Shown here: piece after piece, positions 8,710 through 19,400 of the stretch | Numbering within the stretch: the first letter of the stretch is position 1 | Layout of the letters: every line of letters begins with the position of its first letter | Source: Edaphocola flava | GTDB taxonomy: Bacteria > Bacteroidota > Bacteroidia > Chitinophagales > Chitinophagaceae | Assembly: GCF_004118155.1 (NCBI RefSeq) | Contig: NZ_SAIQ01000005.1 | Span: 1-64,000 of the forward strand | Length of the DNA stretch: 64,000 bases | Direction: 5' to 3' | The notes under the pieces: generated by a model | Database searches by the model: none | The model's input: the letters and a program-made list of their open reading frames with translations, nothing else | What the model was told of the DNA's origin: nothing | Made by a program: the position numbers and the translations under genes

Positions 8710-10329
8710 ATGATAGAAAACGGTATTAAAAATCCTGCTGCTAATTTAAGCGACATCGGAGTAAATGCTGCTGTGGTAAATTGGAACTTATCTTCGGAGT
8801 TGCTGGCTCAGCAGACCGTTGACCTGAAACAAGGTGTATTGAATAATACAGGAGCACTGTGTGTAAATACCGGTAAATTTACTGGTCGTTCTCCTAAAGA
8901 TAAATTCACTGTAAAAGATGCAATTACCGAAAATACTGTTGACTGGGGTGATGTAAATATTCCGATCAGTTCTGAAGTATTTGACAGATTATATGATAAA
9001 GTAGTAGCTTATCTGGGTGGTAAGCAAGTATGGGCCCGCGATGCATATGCATGTGCAGACCCTACTTACAGACTTAACGTTCGCATCGTTAATGAAACAC
9101 CTTGGGCTAATCTGTTCTGTAATGACCTGTTCCTGCGTCCTACAGAAGAAGAAGTTATGAGTTTTACCCCGGACTGGCACATTATCCAGGCACCAGGTTT
9201 TGAAGCTGATCCTGCTGTAGACGGTACCCGTCAGAGCAATTTCACGATCGTAAACTTTACCCGTAAAGTGATCCTGATCGGTGGCTCGGCTTATACCGGT
9301 GAAATGAAAAAAGGTATCTTCGGTGTATTGAACTACCTGTTACCACAAGAACATAATGTATTATCTATGCACTGTTCTGCAAATGAAGGTGCAGAAGGTG
9401 ATGTAGCATTATTCTTCGGATTAAGCGGTACCGGTAAAACTACCTTGAGCGCAGATCCTAACCGTCCGCTGATCGGTGACGATGAGCATGGTTGGGCAGA
9501 TGGTTCAGTATTCAACTTTGAAGGTGGTTGTTATGCAAAAGCAATCGACCTGAGCGCAGAAAAAGAGCCGCAGATCTATAATGCTGTTCGTCCTGGTGCC
9601 CTGGTGGAAAACATCAAATTCTTCGAAGGAACCAATGAAGTAAATTATGCAGATGGCAGCATCACTGAAAATACACGTGTTGCATACCCTATCTATCATA
9701 TCGACAACGCTAAAGAACCATCTTTCGGTGGCGACCCTAAAAATATCTTCTTCCTTACCTGTGATGCATTCGGTATCTTACCGCCGATCTCTAAATTAAC
9801 CAAAGAGCAGGCTATGTATCACTTCGTAAGTGGCTATACTGCAAAAGTTGCCGGTACAGAAGTAGGCGTAACAGAACCGCAGACTACTTTCTCTGCTTGT
9901 TTCGGACGCGTATTCCTGCCTTTACATCCGGTTAGATATGCAGAATTGCTGGGGGATAAATTAGAAAAGCATCCTGATGTAAATGTATGGCTGATCAATA
10001 CCGGTTGGAGCGGAGGCCCTTACGGTGTTGGTAAGCGTATGAACCTGAAATATACCAGAGCGATGATCACTGCAGCCCTGAAGGGTGAGCTGAATGATGT
10101 TGCGTATACACAGCACCGCACTTTTGGTGTTGCTATGCCTAACGAATGTCCTGGTGTACCTTCAGAAATCCTGAACCCGCGTTATACATGGGCAAGCGAA
10201 GAAGAGTACGACAAGAAAGCTACAGAATTAGCTGCATTGTTCGTAAACAACTTCGAAAAATATGCAAGTGAAGCCAGCGAAGCAACTTTAGCAGCTGCTC
10301 CGAAAACTTCAGTTGAAGAATTAAAATAA
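8710..10329 (+). CDS. pckA: Phosphoenolpyruvate carboxykinase (ATP)
   Basis: A 539-residue ATP-dependent PEP carboxykinase interconverting oxaloacetate and PEP in gluconeogenesis. The kinase-1a P-loop GLSGTGKT (residues 237-244, Lys243) is followed by the kinase-2-like LIGDDEHGW and by FNFEGGCYAK; the N-terminal TGRSPKDKF substrate-binding motif and the RAMITAAL region near the end also fit. Length matches the ATP-type family. It has its own promoter and terminator, so it is probably monocistronic. Confidence 0.97.
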   Translation: MIENGIKNPAANLSDIGVNAAVVNWNLSSELLAQQTVDLKQGVLNNTGALCVNTGKFTGRSPKDKFTVKDAITENTVDWGDVNIPISSEVFDRLYDKVVAYLGGKQVWARDAYACADPTYRLNVRIVNETPWANLFCNDLFLRPTEEEVMSFTPDWHIIQAPGFEADPAVDGTRQSNFTIVNFTRKVILIGGSAYTGEMKKGIFGVLNYLLPQEHNVLSMHCSANEGAEGDVALFFGLSGTGKTTLSADPNRPLIGDDEHGWADGSVFNFEGGCYAKAIDLSAEKEPQIYNAVRPGALVENIKFFEGTNEVNYADGSITENTRVAYPIYHIDNAKEPSFGGDPKNIFFLTCDAFGILPPISKLTKEQAMYHFVSGYTAKVAGTEVGVTEPQTTFSACFGRVFLPLHPVRYAELLGDKLEKHPDVNVWLINTGWSGGPYGVGKRMNLKYTRAMITAALKGELNDVAYTQHRTFGVAMPNECPGVPSEILNPRYTWASEEEYDKKATELAALFVNNFEKYASEASEATLAAAPKTSVEELK

Positions 10330-10362
10330 TCTCTTGTAGCAATACAGACATATAATTTTCCG

Positions 10363-10396
10363 GCGACCGTACTATTCAGTACGGTCGCTTGTTTTT
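10363..10396 (+). terminator. pckA terminator
   Basis: Perfect 11-bp GC-rich stem (10363-10373 with 10378-10388), 4-base loop, then a T-rich tail. Confidence 0.85.
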
Positions 10397-10432
10397 TAAC
10401 GGAAAAGAACGGTTTATCTGCCTTAAAGCCAG

Positions 10433-10440
10433 TATCTTTG
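10433..10440 (+). promoter_or_regulatory. -7 element TATCTTTG
   Basis: TAnnTTTGCA element 24 bases before the SCO1-family ATG. Confidence 0.65.
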
Positions 10441-10464
10441 CAGCGTTTATTCAATTCCATAATC

Positions 10465-11130
10465 ATGACCGGTAAAAGAAAAATAACCATTGCGCTTATT
10501 ACATTCTTTATTGCCCTTTGGGCCGTATTCGCATTCTATTACTTCCGTGTGTCTCAGGACCGCAAAAAGCCCGCCAGCCTGGCTTACCTGGGAGGTGATA
10601 TACATGCCGTAAGAGACTTCTCCTTCCTGAACCAGGATGGTGACACCATTACTCTGGCCGATGTAAAAGGCAAAATATTGGTTGTAGAATATTTCTTTAC
10701 TACCTGTAAAGGCATATGCCCCATGATGAACGAAAACATGGCAGAGGTGTATAACACCTTCAAGAATGATGATGATGTGATCATCCTTTCCCATACCGTA
10801 GATCCTAAGCGGGATACAGTAGGCGCCATGAAAGAATATGCCAGACGCTATAATGCAGACAGCAAAAAATGGATGTTCCTGACCGGCGATAAAAAAGCAT
10901 TGTATGACCAGGCACGATACAGCTACCTGGTTACCGCTGCCGATTCTTCACAGACCGATATTGAATCAGACTTTATTCATACCGAAAATTTTGTGATCGT
11001 AGATAAGCAGGGTAGAGTAAGGGCGCATCAAAGTAAAGATGGCAGCCAGGTATCTCCTTATGACGGAACAAAGAAAGAGTCTGTAAAACAAATGATGGCT
11101 GACATCAGAGTACTGAAAGAAGAAAAATAA
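10465..11130 (+). CDS. SCO1/SenC-family copper chaperone
   Basis: A 221-residue membrane-anchored thioredoxin-fold protein that delivers copper to the CuA centre of cytochrome c oxidase in known members. It has an N-terminal transmembrane segment (about 10-30), the copper-binding CxxxC in TTCKGICPMM and the distal His in DFIHTENFVIVD. The start is the ATG at 10465, not an in-frame upstream TTG, because the -7 element overlaps the latter. The gene stands alone, without oxidase genes nearby. Confidence 0.92.
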   Translation: MTGKRKITIALITFFIALWAVFAFYYFRVSQDRKKPASLAYLGGDIHAVRDFSFLNQDGDTITLADVKGKILVVEYFFTTCKGICPMMNENMAEVYNTFKNDDDVIILSHTVDPKRDTVGAMKEYARRYNADSKKWMFLTGDKKALYDQARYSYLVTAADSSQTDIESDFIHTENFVIVDKQGRVRAHQSKDGSQVSPYDGTKKESVKQMMADIRVLKEEK

Positions 11131-11140
11131 GATTGTTTAT

Positions 11141-11184
11141 ATAACTGAGAGAGGGCGTGCTGATGCACGCCCTCTCTCAGTTAT
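11141..11184. terminator. 20-bp perfect inverted repeat between convergent genes
   Basis: Arms 11141-11160 and 11165-11184, 4-base loop, no U-tract. It separates the SCO1 gene from the convergent small membrane protein gene. Confidence 0.75.
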
Positions 11185-11196
11185 GATATTATAATA

Positions 11197-11511
11197 TCAG
11201 GAAAGGAAAATCTCTTTGGTAAAAGCAATGATCAGGACTACTACAAACAATGAGATGAGGCCAGTCACAAAAGCATATTCAGCAAGATGTTCCATCAGTG
11301 TAATACTTTTTTCTTTCTGGCTACGCATAGACAGAAAAGACAGCAGGCAGCTGGTCATAAATAGTACTAGGGATCCCATCAATATTTCATCTACTGCAGT
11401 CTGGGCACTCTTCCCGCTTATCTTAAGAGAAGTAATAATCAGCAGGCAGAAACCCAGCAGGTTCGAAGAAGTATTGAGTATATGGTGTATGTGCGGACGA
11501 CGTTCAGCCAT
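11197..11511 (-). CDS. Small integral membrane protein, unknown function
   Basis: A 104-residue protein with three hydrophobic segments (about 17-32, 42-62 and 80-100) and charged loops, beginning MAERRPHIHHILNTSSN. I chose the ATG at 11511 because a -7-like TATTTTCG lies on the same strand at 11538-11531, upstream of it, which rules out the longer in-frame start at 11556. No domain recognised; it resembles small hypothetical membrane proteins common in Bacteroidota (recollection). Confidence 0.65.
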   Translation of the reverse strand: MAERRPHIHHILNTSSNLLGFCLLIITSLKISGKSAQTAVDEILMGSLVLFMTSCLLSFLSMRSQKEKSITLMEHLAEYAFVTGLISLFVVVLIIAFTKEIFLS

Positions 11512-11540
11512 GTAACTATTTTTAGCTGATCGAAAATACA

Positions 11541-11575
11541 AAAAATTGCGCTGCATTATTTTAAAAATGCAGCGC
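11541..11575 (-). terminator. Terminator of the ECF sigma gene
   Basis: 10-bp stem (11566-11575 with 11548-11557) followed on the minus strand by a run of T. Confidence 0.8.
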
Positions 11576-11594
11576 AGCTATAATAAGCATATAC

Positions 11595-12185
11595 TTAGCG
11601 CAGTGCCAGGTTATGCTCTTCTATGATCTTTCTTAAGTTGGATAATCCGTAACGCATACGACCAAGTGCTGTGTTGATACCTACGTTGGTAAGGTTGGCA
11701 ATTTCTTTAAAGCTCAGGTCTGCGTACACTCTCAGCAGGATTACATCTCTCTGCTCTTCGGGAAGGCGATCCAGCAGATGTTGCACCTGGTTAGACATCT
11801 GGTTGTATTCCATGTGGGATTCGGCATTGTTATAATCCACACTCAGGTATTCAAACCATTCAAAGTTGTCTTTGGATATAACTTTAGACGCTGATTTGTT
11901 TTTACGGAAATAGTCGATACAGAGGTTATTCGCAATACGTACTGCCCATGGCAGGAATTTACCCTGGTCAGCATACCGGCCGGCCAGAATCGTATTTACG
12001 ATTTTAATAAACGTTTCCTGAAATAAATCTTCAGCTACATGCCTGTCCTTAACTTTAAGTACAATTGTAGTGTAAATATTTTTCTTGTAGCGGCTAATTA
12101 ATTCGGCGATAGCAGGTTCGGATTGGGTATCCTGAAATGCCTGTATCAGCTCCTGATCTGAGAAGACTTTAAATTGTTTAGTCAT
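11595..12185 (-). CDS. RNA polymerase sigma factor, ECF type
   Basis: A 196-residue group 4 sigma-70 family factor. Region 2 covers about 25-95 (AEDLFQETFIKI and PWAVRIANNLCIDYFRKNK) and region 4 about 125-185 (LPEEQRDVILLRVYADLSFKEIANLTNVGINTALGR split over the helix-turn-helix). No anti-sigma gene adjoins it, unlike the FecI/FecR-type pairs often seen in this phylum. A TATATTTG on the minus strand at 12293-12286 would give a leader of about 95 bases. Target regulon unknown. Confidence 0.92.
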   Translation of the reverse strand: MTKQFKVFSDQELIQAFQDTQSEPAIAELISRYKKNIYTTIVLKVKDRHVAEDLFQETFIKIVNTILAGRYADQGKFLPWAVRIANNLCIDYFRKNKSASKVISKDNFEWFEYLSVDYNNAESHMEYNQMSNQVQHLLDRLPEEQRDVILLRVYADLSFKEIANLTNVGINTALGRMRYGLSNLRKIIEEHNLALR

Positions 12186-12285
12186 AATTCTACACTTTTG
12201 ACATAAGCGTTACCGCCTGCCTGATTTCATGATGATAATTAAAATGTAGAAGTATGCTCTATAGACAATTCGTTTGTTGTTAGAG

Positions 12286-12293
12286 CAAATATA
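12286..12293 (-). promoter_or_regulatory. -7 element TATATTTG (minus strand) of the sigma gene
   Basis: Matches TAnnTTTG on the reverse strand, upstream of the sigma factor gene. The roughly 300-base divergent region 12186-12484 holds this and the promoter of the IscA-like gene; I see no further gene in it. Confidence 0.5.
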
Positions 12294-12459
12294 TGGTATT
12301 TTTCCAAATCAGTTAAAAAAAATTAATAATTATGGTAAATTTTTTCAAACCGGCATGTTAATAATAGTGATGCCTATATAAATAGTGATGCTTATTACGT
12401 TTATAAAGGCAATTTATAACACCTTCAATATTATCATTATTATATTACAGCGATTTGAT

Positions 12460-12467
12460 TATTTTTG
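12460..12467 (+). promoter_or_regulatory. -7 element TATTTTTG of the IscA-like gene
   Basis: TAnnTTTG 29 bases before the ATG at 12497. Confidence 0.6.
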
Positions 12468-12496
12468 TACTTTAAACCAGACTATTGACAAACGAT

Positions 12497-12844
12497 ATGG
12501 ATACAACTATGGTACAGGCACCGGTTACCTTTACAATCGGCGCTATGAAGGAGTTGAAAAGACTGATGAATGCACCTGATTTTGATGCTACGCACTATCT
12601 GCGTGTGGGTGTAAAAGGTGGGGGCTGCTCTGGTCTGAGTTATGTGCTGGGCTTTGATAAAGTTGAAGCAGATGATGACCTGTTCGAAGTAGAAGGCATA
12701 CGTGCGGTGATGAAAAAAGCACATGGTTTATACCTGGCCGGTATGGAGATTGATTTCTCTGAGGGCCTGAATGCGCGTGGTTTTGTATTTAACAACCCTA
12801 ATGCGAGCAGCAGCTGTGGTTGCGGTACTTCATTTGCCGTATAA
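12497..12844 (+). CDS. HesB/IscA-family iron-sulfur cluster protein
   Basis: An A-type Fe-S carrier of 115 residues. The three cluster-binding cysteines are all present: Cys44 in GGGCSGLSY, and Cys107 and Cys109 in SSCGCGTSF. Such proteins pass [4Fe-4S] or [2Fe-2S] clusters to apo-proteins in the cytoplasm. The ATG at 12497 is preferred; a second ATG lies at 12509. The Suf-type cysteine desulfurase at 55157 is the other Fe-S gene in the window. Confidence 0.93.
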   Translation: MDTTMVQAPVTFTIGAMKELKRLMNAPDFDATHYLRVGVKGGGCSGLSYVLGFDKVEADDDLFEVEGIRAVMKKAHGLYLAGMEIDFSEGLNARGFVFNNPNASSSCGCGTSFAV

Positions 12845-12874
12845 CAATTTTCATTAGACCTTTTTAGATACCGG

Positions 12875-12906
12875 AAATGCTCAATGAAAATTGAGCATTT
12901 TCTTTT
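12875..12906 (+). terminator. Terminator after the IscA-like gene
   Basis: Perfect 11-bp stem (12875-12885 with 12890-12900) followed by TCTTTT. Confidence 0.8.
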
Positions 12907-12941
12907 ATAGATACCTTAAGGCAAAATCGTTTACAATAACC

Positions 12942-12949
12942 TATTTTTG
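12942..12949 (+). promoter_or_regulatory. -7 element TATTTTTG of cysS
   Basis: TAnnTTTGCA element 24 bases before the cysS ATG. Confidence 0.65.
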
Positions 12950-12973
12950 CATAACATTTTTTAATCGTAACAT

Positions 12974-14467
12974 ATGTCCGAATTATATATTTACAATTCA
13001 TACACCAGGCAGAAAGAAAAATTTGAACCCATTACCCCAGGCCATGTAGGTCTGTATGTATGTGGTCCTACCGTTTCCGGTGAGTCACATCTGGGGCATG
13101 CCCGGCCGTATGTTACTTTTGATGTCGTAAACCGCTACCTGCAACATCTGGGATATAAAGTACGTTATGTACGTAATATCACTGATGCAGGCCACTTTGA
13201 AGAAGAAGGAAGAGAAGCAGAGGATAAAGTAGGTAAGAAAGCCTTGTTGGAGAAGCTGGAGCCAATGGAACTGGTGCATAAATACACCAGCTTGTTTCAC
13301 TGGGCTATGAACCGTTTCAATTGCCTGGAGCCATCAATCGAACCAACAGCTACAGGTCATATCATTGAGCAGATTTCAATGATCGAAGATATTATAGCCA
13401 AAGGCTACGCATATGAAGTAAACGGATCGGTTTACTTTGATGTAAAGAAATATGCTGCTGGTCATGACTATGGAAAGCTCTCCGGGCGTGTGCTGGACGA
13501 TCTTTTAGAGACTACCCGTCAGCTGGATGGGCAGGATGAAAAAAGAGATAAAGCCGATTTTGCATTGTGGAAGAAGGCAGCACCAGAACATATCATGCGC
13601 TGGAAAAGCCCTTGGGGCGTAGGTTTCCCCGGATGGCATATCGAGTGTTCCGCAATGAGCAGTAAGTACCTGGGCGAGCGTTTTGATATTCATGGCGGTG
13701 GTATGGACCTGCAGTTCCCGCATCATGAAAGTGAAATAGCACAGTCTACCATTGCACATGGTTGCGCACCGGTAAACTACTGGATGCATAACAATATGAT
13801 CACCATCAACGGTAAGAAGATGGGCAAGAGCTACAATAATGTGATCAAACTTACAGAATTGTTTAGTGGCGACCATCCTATACTGGAGCAGGCATATCAC
13901 CCGATGGTAATACGTTTCAATATTCTGCAATCGCATTACCGCAGCACGCTGGACTTCTCTAATGAGAGCCTGCAGGCATCTGAAAAAGCACTGAAACGCT
14001 TATGGGAAGCATATGAAGCCTTAAATGCATTAACGGCACCGACAGGACAGGAAGCAGGTGATGCAGCCCTGGATCAGAAGATACGCCAGGCGGTTGCAGA
14101 GTGTGCTGACTTTATGAATGATGATCTGAATACGGCAAAGGTTCTGGCCAATTTATTTGACCTGGCACCCGTGATCAACAGTATGAAAGGTGGTATCATT
14201 GCAGCAGATGCGATCAGCGCAGAAACTTTCAGTTTACTGAGCAATGCTTTCAAAGTATATCTGGAAGATATCATGGGCTTACAGGCGCTGCAGCAGGCAA
14301 ATGATGAGAAGCTGGAAGCGGTAATGGAACTCGTTATTCAGATGCGTAAGGAAGCACGCAATCGTAAAGACTTTGAAGCTTCTGACAAGATCCGCAATAT
14401 GCTGGCATCGGCAGGAATTATGCTGAAAGATGAAAAGGGCGGAGAAATGAGTTATACCATACAATAA
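12974..14467 (+). CDS. cysS: Cysteinyl-tRNA synthetase
   Basis: A 497-residue class I synthetase charging tRNA-Cys. It has the HIGH-type motif (HLGHARPY, near residue 38), zinc ligands in YVCGPTVSG and in [16 protein letters not shown], and a KMSKS-type loop reading KKMGKSYNN, with Gly in place of the first Ser. The C-terminal helical domain is normal length. It is followed after 6 bases by an ABC exporter gene, with which it probably forms an operon. Confidence 0.97.
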   Translation: MSELYIYNSYTRQKEKFEPITPGHVGLYVCGPTVSGESHLGHARPYVTFDVVNRYLQHLGYKVRYVRNITDAGHFEEEGREAEDKVGKKALLEKLEPMELVHKYTSLFHWAMNRFNCLEPSIEPTATGHIIEQISMIEDIIAKGYAYEVNGSVYFDVKKYAAGHDYGKLSGRVLDDLLETTRQLDGQDEKRDKADFALWKKAAPEHIMRWKSPWGVGFPGWHIECSAMSSKYLGERFDIHGGGMDLQFPHHESEIAQSTIAHGCAPVNYWMHNNMITINGKKMGKSYNNVIKLTELFSGDHPILEQAYHPMVIRFNILQSHYRSTLDFSNESLQASEKALKRLWEAYEALNALTAPTGQEAGDAALDQKIRQAVAECADFMNDDLNTAKVLANLFDLAPVINSMKGGIIAADAISAETFSLLSNAFKVYLEDIMGLQALQQANDEKLEAVMELVIQMRKEARNRKDFEASDKIRNMLASAGIMLKDEKGGEMSYTIQ

Positions 14468-14473
14468 GATCAA

Positions 14474-16276
14474 GTGAAGAATATTCCTAAATTATGGCGT
14501 TACGTTCGTAACGATAAAGGCAAGCTGCTGGTGTATTTCATCTGCAGCTTGTTGTCTACTGTATTTGCCCTGTTTTCATTTACCATGATCGCACCGGTGT
14601 TGCAGACAATATTTACAGGAACGCAAACCTTGCCCAATACCAAGGGCAATATCGTTACCGTCATTACTCAGTTTTTTAATGAGGTAATTGCTACAGAAGG
14701 CAAGCTAACCGCACTCACCTATTCTGTGTTGCTTGTGGTGATTGCGACAGTATTAAAAAATGCATTTCTTTACCTCTCTCTGCGCATATTAAATCCCTTA
14801 AAGAATAATGTGCTGCGCCGCCTGAGAGAAGACATGTTCAACAAATCCCTGTCATTACCCATAGGCTATTTCACAGAAGAGAAGAAAGGTGACCTGATCT
14901 CTAAAATGACGAATGATGTGGTAGAGGTAGAAGCCTCTATTATCGGGGTTATTGAAACCGTATTCCGCGAGCCGATCACGATCATAGCTGTTCTGACCTA
15001 CATGTTTACCATGAGCGTTCCGCTTACTTTGTTCATGTTTATTTTCCTGCCGGTAGCCGGATTGATTATCGGGAGAGTCGGTAAATCACTGAAACGTCCG
15101 TCCAATATGGCGCAGGAGCAATTGGGCGATATGCTGGGGACCATTGACGAAACCCTGGTAGGTATGCGTGTGGTAAAAGCATTTAATGCAGAATCGCATC
15201 AGCGCTCCCGCTTTACAAAACTGAATAACGATCTGTTCCGGATCAAGAACAAAATATCCATGCGCCGCGATGCGGGTTCTCCGATGTCCGAAACCCTGGG
15301 TATTATTGTAGTCTGCATTATACTTTGGTTTGGCGGTCGCCTGATCTTTAGTGGCAATAGTAGCCTTACAGGTCCTTTCTTTATTGTATATATAGGTTTG
15401 TTTTACCAGATCATTAATCCGCTCAAAAACCTGTCCGGTGTATTTTATAATATGCAGAAAGGAGCCGCAGCACTGGATCGGGTAGAATCATTCCTGTCTA
15501 CAGAAAACAATATAACAGAACAGGCAGATCCTGTTCCGGTAAAGGGATTCAATCATGCGATCGAGTTTAAAAATGTAAATTTTTATTACGGAGATAAGGC
15601 TATTCTTAAAGATATCAACCTGACGATAGAAAAAGGGAAAACCGTAGCACTCGTTGGTGCTTCGGGAGCGGGAAAATCTACATTGGTAGATCTCATACCG
15701 CGATTTCATGATGTGACTTCCGGTAGCATTACCGTGGACGGGACCGATGTCAGAGCCTGCCGTATTTTCGACCTCAGAAAACAAATCGGTGTAGTATCTC
15801 AGGAGCCGATCCTGTTTAATGATACAATCTATAACAATATTACATTAGGCACCGGTGGCGCCAAGGAAGAAAGTATTATTCATGCGGCAACGATAGCCAA
15901 TGCACATAAGTTTATCAGTCAGAAAGAAGGAGGTTATGCTTCAGGAGTAGGAGAGCGCGGTTCTCGCCTTAGTGGGGGAGAGCGTCAGCGTATTACGATT
16001 GCCCGGGCAATATTAAAAAACCCTCCGATTCTTATTCTCGATGAGGCCACATCTGCCCTGGATACAGAATCTGAAAAAGTTGTACAGGAAGCAATCAATG
16101 AGCTAATGAAGAATCGAACCAGCATTGTTATTGCACACAGATTGTCTACAATATATAATGCCGATGAGATCATTGTGATGGATAAAGGATCGATTGTAGA
16201 ACGGGGTAATCACCACGAATTAATGGACCGGAAGGGTACATATTATAAATTAGTTTCCATGCAACAGTTCAAATAG
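14474..16276 (+). CDS. MsbA-like ABC exporter (fused TM and ATPase domains)
   Basis: A 600-residue half-transporter: six-helix ABC membrane domain (about 15-320) then an ATPase with Walker A GASGAGKST, the Q-loop in VVSQEPILFN, signature LSGGERQR, Walker B ILILDEATSALD and the H-loop IAHRLST. Homodimers of this type flip lipids (MsbA) or export drugs or peptides. The start codon is GTG at 14474, 6 bases after the cysS stop; there is no better in-frame ATG. A lipid A or phospholipid flippase role is plausible but not shown. Confidence 0.93.
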   Translation: MKNIPKLWRYVRNDKGKLLVYFICSLLSTVFALFSFTMIAPVLQTIFTGTQTLPNTKGNIVTVITQFFNEVIATEGKLTALTYSVLLVVIATVLKNAFLYLSLRILNPLKNNVLRRLREDMFNKSLSLPIGYFTEEKKGDLISKMTNDVVEVEASIIGVIETVFREPITIIAVLTYMFTMSVPLTLFMFIFLPVAGLIIGRVGKSLKRPSNMAQEQLGDMLGTIDETLVGMRVVKAFNAESHQRSRFTKLNNDLFRIKNKISMRRDAGSPMSETLGIIVVCIILWFGGRLIFSGNSSLTGPFFIVYIGLFYQIINPLKNLSGVFYNMQKGAAALDRVESFLSTENNITEQADPVPVKGFNHAIEFKNVNFYYGDKAILKDINLTIEKGKTVALVGASGAGKSTLVDLIPRFHDVTSGSITVDGTDVRACRIFDLRKQIGVVSQEPILFNDTIYNNITLGTGGAKEESIIHAATIANAHKFISQKEGGYASGVGERGSRLSGGERQRITIARAILKNPPILILDEATSALDTESEKVVQEAINELMKNRTSIVIAHRLSTIYNADEIIVMDKGSIVERGNHHELMDRKGTYYKLVSMQQFK

Positions 16277-16298
16277 CCTCCGGGCTATTTTTTTTGCG
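16271..16298 (+). terminator. Terminator overlapping the exporter stop codon
   Basis: 8-bp stem (16271-16278 with 16283-16290) that includes the TAG stop, followed by a run of T. Confidence 0.8.
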
Positions 16299-16432
16299 CC
16301 TTCCTTTCTTTTATGGATAAATAATCTTAACATATGGTAAAATATGTGTATTAATATATGTGTTAAGTGTTTTTTTATTACTATTTAATAATCAATTAGT
16401 AAAGTAACTAATGTAATTTTTTTGTAATTTTT

Positions 16433-16463
16433 TTGCTATTGTGTTAAATTTTATTTAAGTTTG
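16433..16463 (+). promoter_or_regulatory. Promoter of the SusC-type gene
   Basis: TTG at 16433-16435, 20-base spacer, TAAGTTTG at 16456-16463, 24 bases before the ATG. The preceding 130 bases are extremely AT-rich, as is usual before strong Bacteroidota promoters. Confidence 0.75.
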
Positions 16464-16487
16464 GTTTAGACAATAAAAGAAATATTT

Positions 16488-19400
16488 ATGAAAAAATTAC
16501 TACTACCCATCGCGTTGGTAGCGGCCACTAGCGTAGCTGCTTTCGCACAAAGCCGCGTCGTTAAAGGGCGCGTTCTGGACGAAACGGGAGAAGCAGTGCT
16601 TGGAGCCAGTGTGGTGATCAAAGGCACGCAATCCGGTACCGTTACAGATGATAACGGGAACTTCACCATTAGCGTTCCGGAAGGGAGCAACACCCTCATT
16701 ATCTCTTCTTTAGGCTTGGGCACCCAGGAGGTCGCCGCCGGAGACGGAAGCAAGTCTGTTACAGTTTCATTCCAGAATTCAAAAAGTACAGAGCTTACAG
16801 GTGTCGTTGTAACGGCCCTTGGTATTAAAAGAAGCGAAAAATCTTTAGGATACTCGACTCAGCAAGTAAGCAAAGAGCAGTTAGAGAATGCAAGAGCAAA
16901 TAATGTTGTGGATGCGCTTGCCGGTAAGGTTGCCGGTGTTCGTGTAAATGGTCAGTCTGGTGGTGTTGGCGGATCTTCTAAAATCATTATCAGGGGAGCC
17001 TCCTCTTTATCTGGTAGTAGTCAGCCACTCTTTGTAATTGACGGAGTACCTATTAGTAATGCTGCACAAGGCGGCAGCGGTGGTGGTGCCGGAGTTGGAG
17101 TAGATTATGGAAATAGAGCTGGAGATATTAATCCTGATGATATTGAAACAATGTCCGTATTAAAAGGACCTGCAGCAACAGCTCAATATGGCTCTTTAGC
17201 TAAAGATGGTGCAATTATCATTACTACAAAGAGAGGGTCGAAAAATGCGGCATTGTCAGTAAGTGTAAATTCATCTTATAGGGTGGAGAAAATACTGATC
17301 AAACCTGAATTGCAATCGGAGTATGCTCAAGGAAACTATGGAGTCTACAATTTGAGATTTGCAAATGGTTGGGGTCCTAAAATCTCTGATATGGCGAATA
17401 CGCCTGTGACGGATTATTTAGGCAGGACAGTGACATTACAGGCACATCCTGATAATATTGATAACTTCTTCCAGACTGGAAGTACAGCAATTAATGACAT
17501 AGCTGTTTCTGGAGGAAATGATAAAAGTGATTATAGAATTGGTTTTGGAGCTTTAAATAGTAAAGGCATTGTATTGAATCAAGAATTAAACCGGTATAAT
17601 TTGAGCGCAAATGTTGGGCATAAGTTTACTGATAAGTTTTCTTCCCGCTTCACTTTAACTTATACTAATTCGAATTCTAACGGTCGTCCGGCACAAAGTT
17701 CTAATAATCCAAATGTTTTATCATCATCTATATACGCTATTCCTGTAACTGTAGATGTAAATGATCTGAAGGCGAATTATCAGACAGAAGCCGGAGTACA
17801 GAATAACCTTACAACTGATAAAACAGGAAATAATCCATTCTGGATTTTAAATAAAAACCTTAACGGAAATAAAGTGAATCGCTTCATGGGTAGTGCTAAT
17901 TTGGAGTATAAAGCAACAGATTGGTTAACCATAAGTAATACATTTGGTTTCGATGCATTTAACGACAGCCGTTTGGGCTATGTAAGAGCAGGTACTGCCG
18001 GGGATATGAAAGGGAGCTATCTGACTGCCGACATCTTTAATAAGCGTTTTAATAATGACTTTATTGTTACAGCCCAAAAACAGATAAACAAAGACTGGAA
18101 TTTAAGAGGAATGGTCGGAACCAACTTGCTAGATCGAAGAATTGATCAAAGTACGGTTGCGGGTTCTAACTTCCTCCTGGACGTGAAAGATGGAGTGTTC
18201 AGACCAGGAAATGTAGAAACTGTTATTGCTGACAGAGATTATGCAGGTTCTCGCTTGATTGGTTTATACGGAGAGTTGAGCGCTTCATATAAGGATTATT
18301 TATACTTGTCTGTTACAGGTAGAAATGACTGGTCTTCAGCCTTAGTATATACCGGGAACTACTCATACTTCTATCCTTCTGTTTCTGGATCTTTTGTATT
18401 CAGTGAGCTAATGAATTCCAATAAAGTATTGTCCTTTGGTAAATTAAGAGCAAGCTGGGCGAAAGTAGGTTCGGATACTGATCCATATACTACCTTATTG
18501 ACATATAGTCCATTGACTTCGTTCTTTACACAATTCTCTCTACCTGGTAATTTCCCATTCTTAGGACGAGGCGCTTTTGCTGCTCCTCTTGTTTTGCCTA
18601 ACGAGACTTTAAAGCCTCAAATAGCTACTTCCTATGAGATTGGTACTGATTTGAGATTCTTTGGTAATGTAATAGGTTTAGATGTGACATATTACAATAC
18701 TATAACCAGAAATCAGATTATGCGTATTACAGTTCCTGCATCAACTGGATACTTTAATAAGCAAATTAATGCCGGTTCAATTACAAATAAAGGGCTGGAA
18801 GCAATGTTAAGAGTAAGTCCATTCAGCAATAGTAAAAGTGCTTTCCAATGGGACTTCATGGCCAATTTCTCGCATAACAAACAAGTTGTTAATGAGTTGG
18901 ATGGTTATTTGCAAGAGTATGCAGTGCAATCAGGCTGGAGTGGTTTACAGGTGAAAGCACCGGTTGGTGGAAGTTTCGCTATATATGGATCCAAATGGAA
19001 ACGTTCTCCTGAGGGCGAAATTGTAATCAATAAAACCACTGGGCTGAGAGAAGTTGTACAAAATCAGTTTATTGGTAAGGTCAATCCTGATTTTATGCTG
19101 GGTATCAGCAATAAATTTTCCTTTAAGGGAGTGTCTTTAGGTTTTTTAGTTGATATCAGACAAGGAGGAGTATTCTACTCTGGAACAGTAGCAGCTTTAA
19201 GATCTTCAGGTATGGCCGCAGAAACAGTTGCAAATAGAGATGCTACTTTTGTAGACAAAGGAGTGAATGATAACGGTGACGGTACCTACTCTCCAAATGC
19301 TACACCAGTACAAAGTATGCAGGATTTCTGGAACACTTATTCTTCTACTTCTAACACAGAAGGTAATGTATTTGATGCATCTTTTGTAAAATTAAGAGAA

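Noticed and set aside
12385-12579. 64-codon ORF before the IscA-like gene
   Set aside because: It overlaps the promoter and start of the IscA-like gene in another frame and has no protein-like features.
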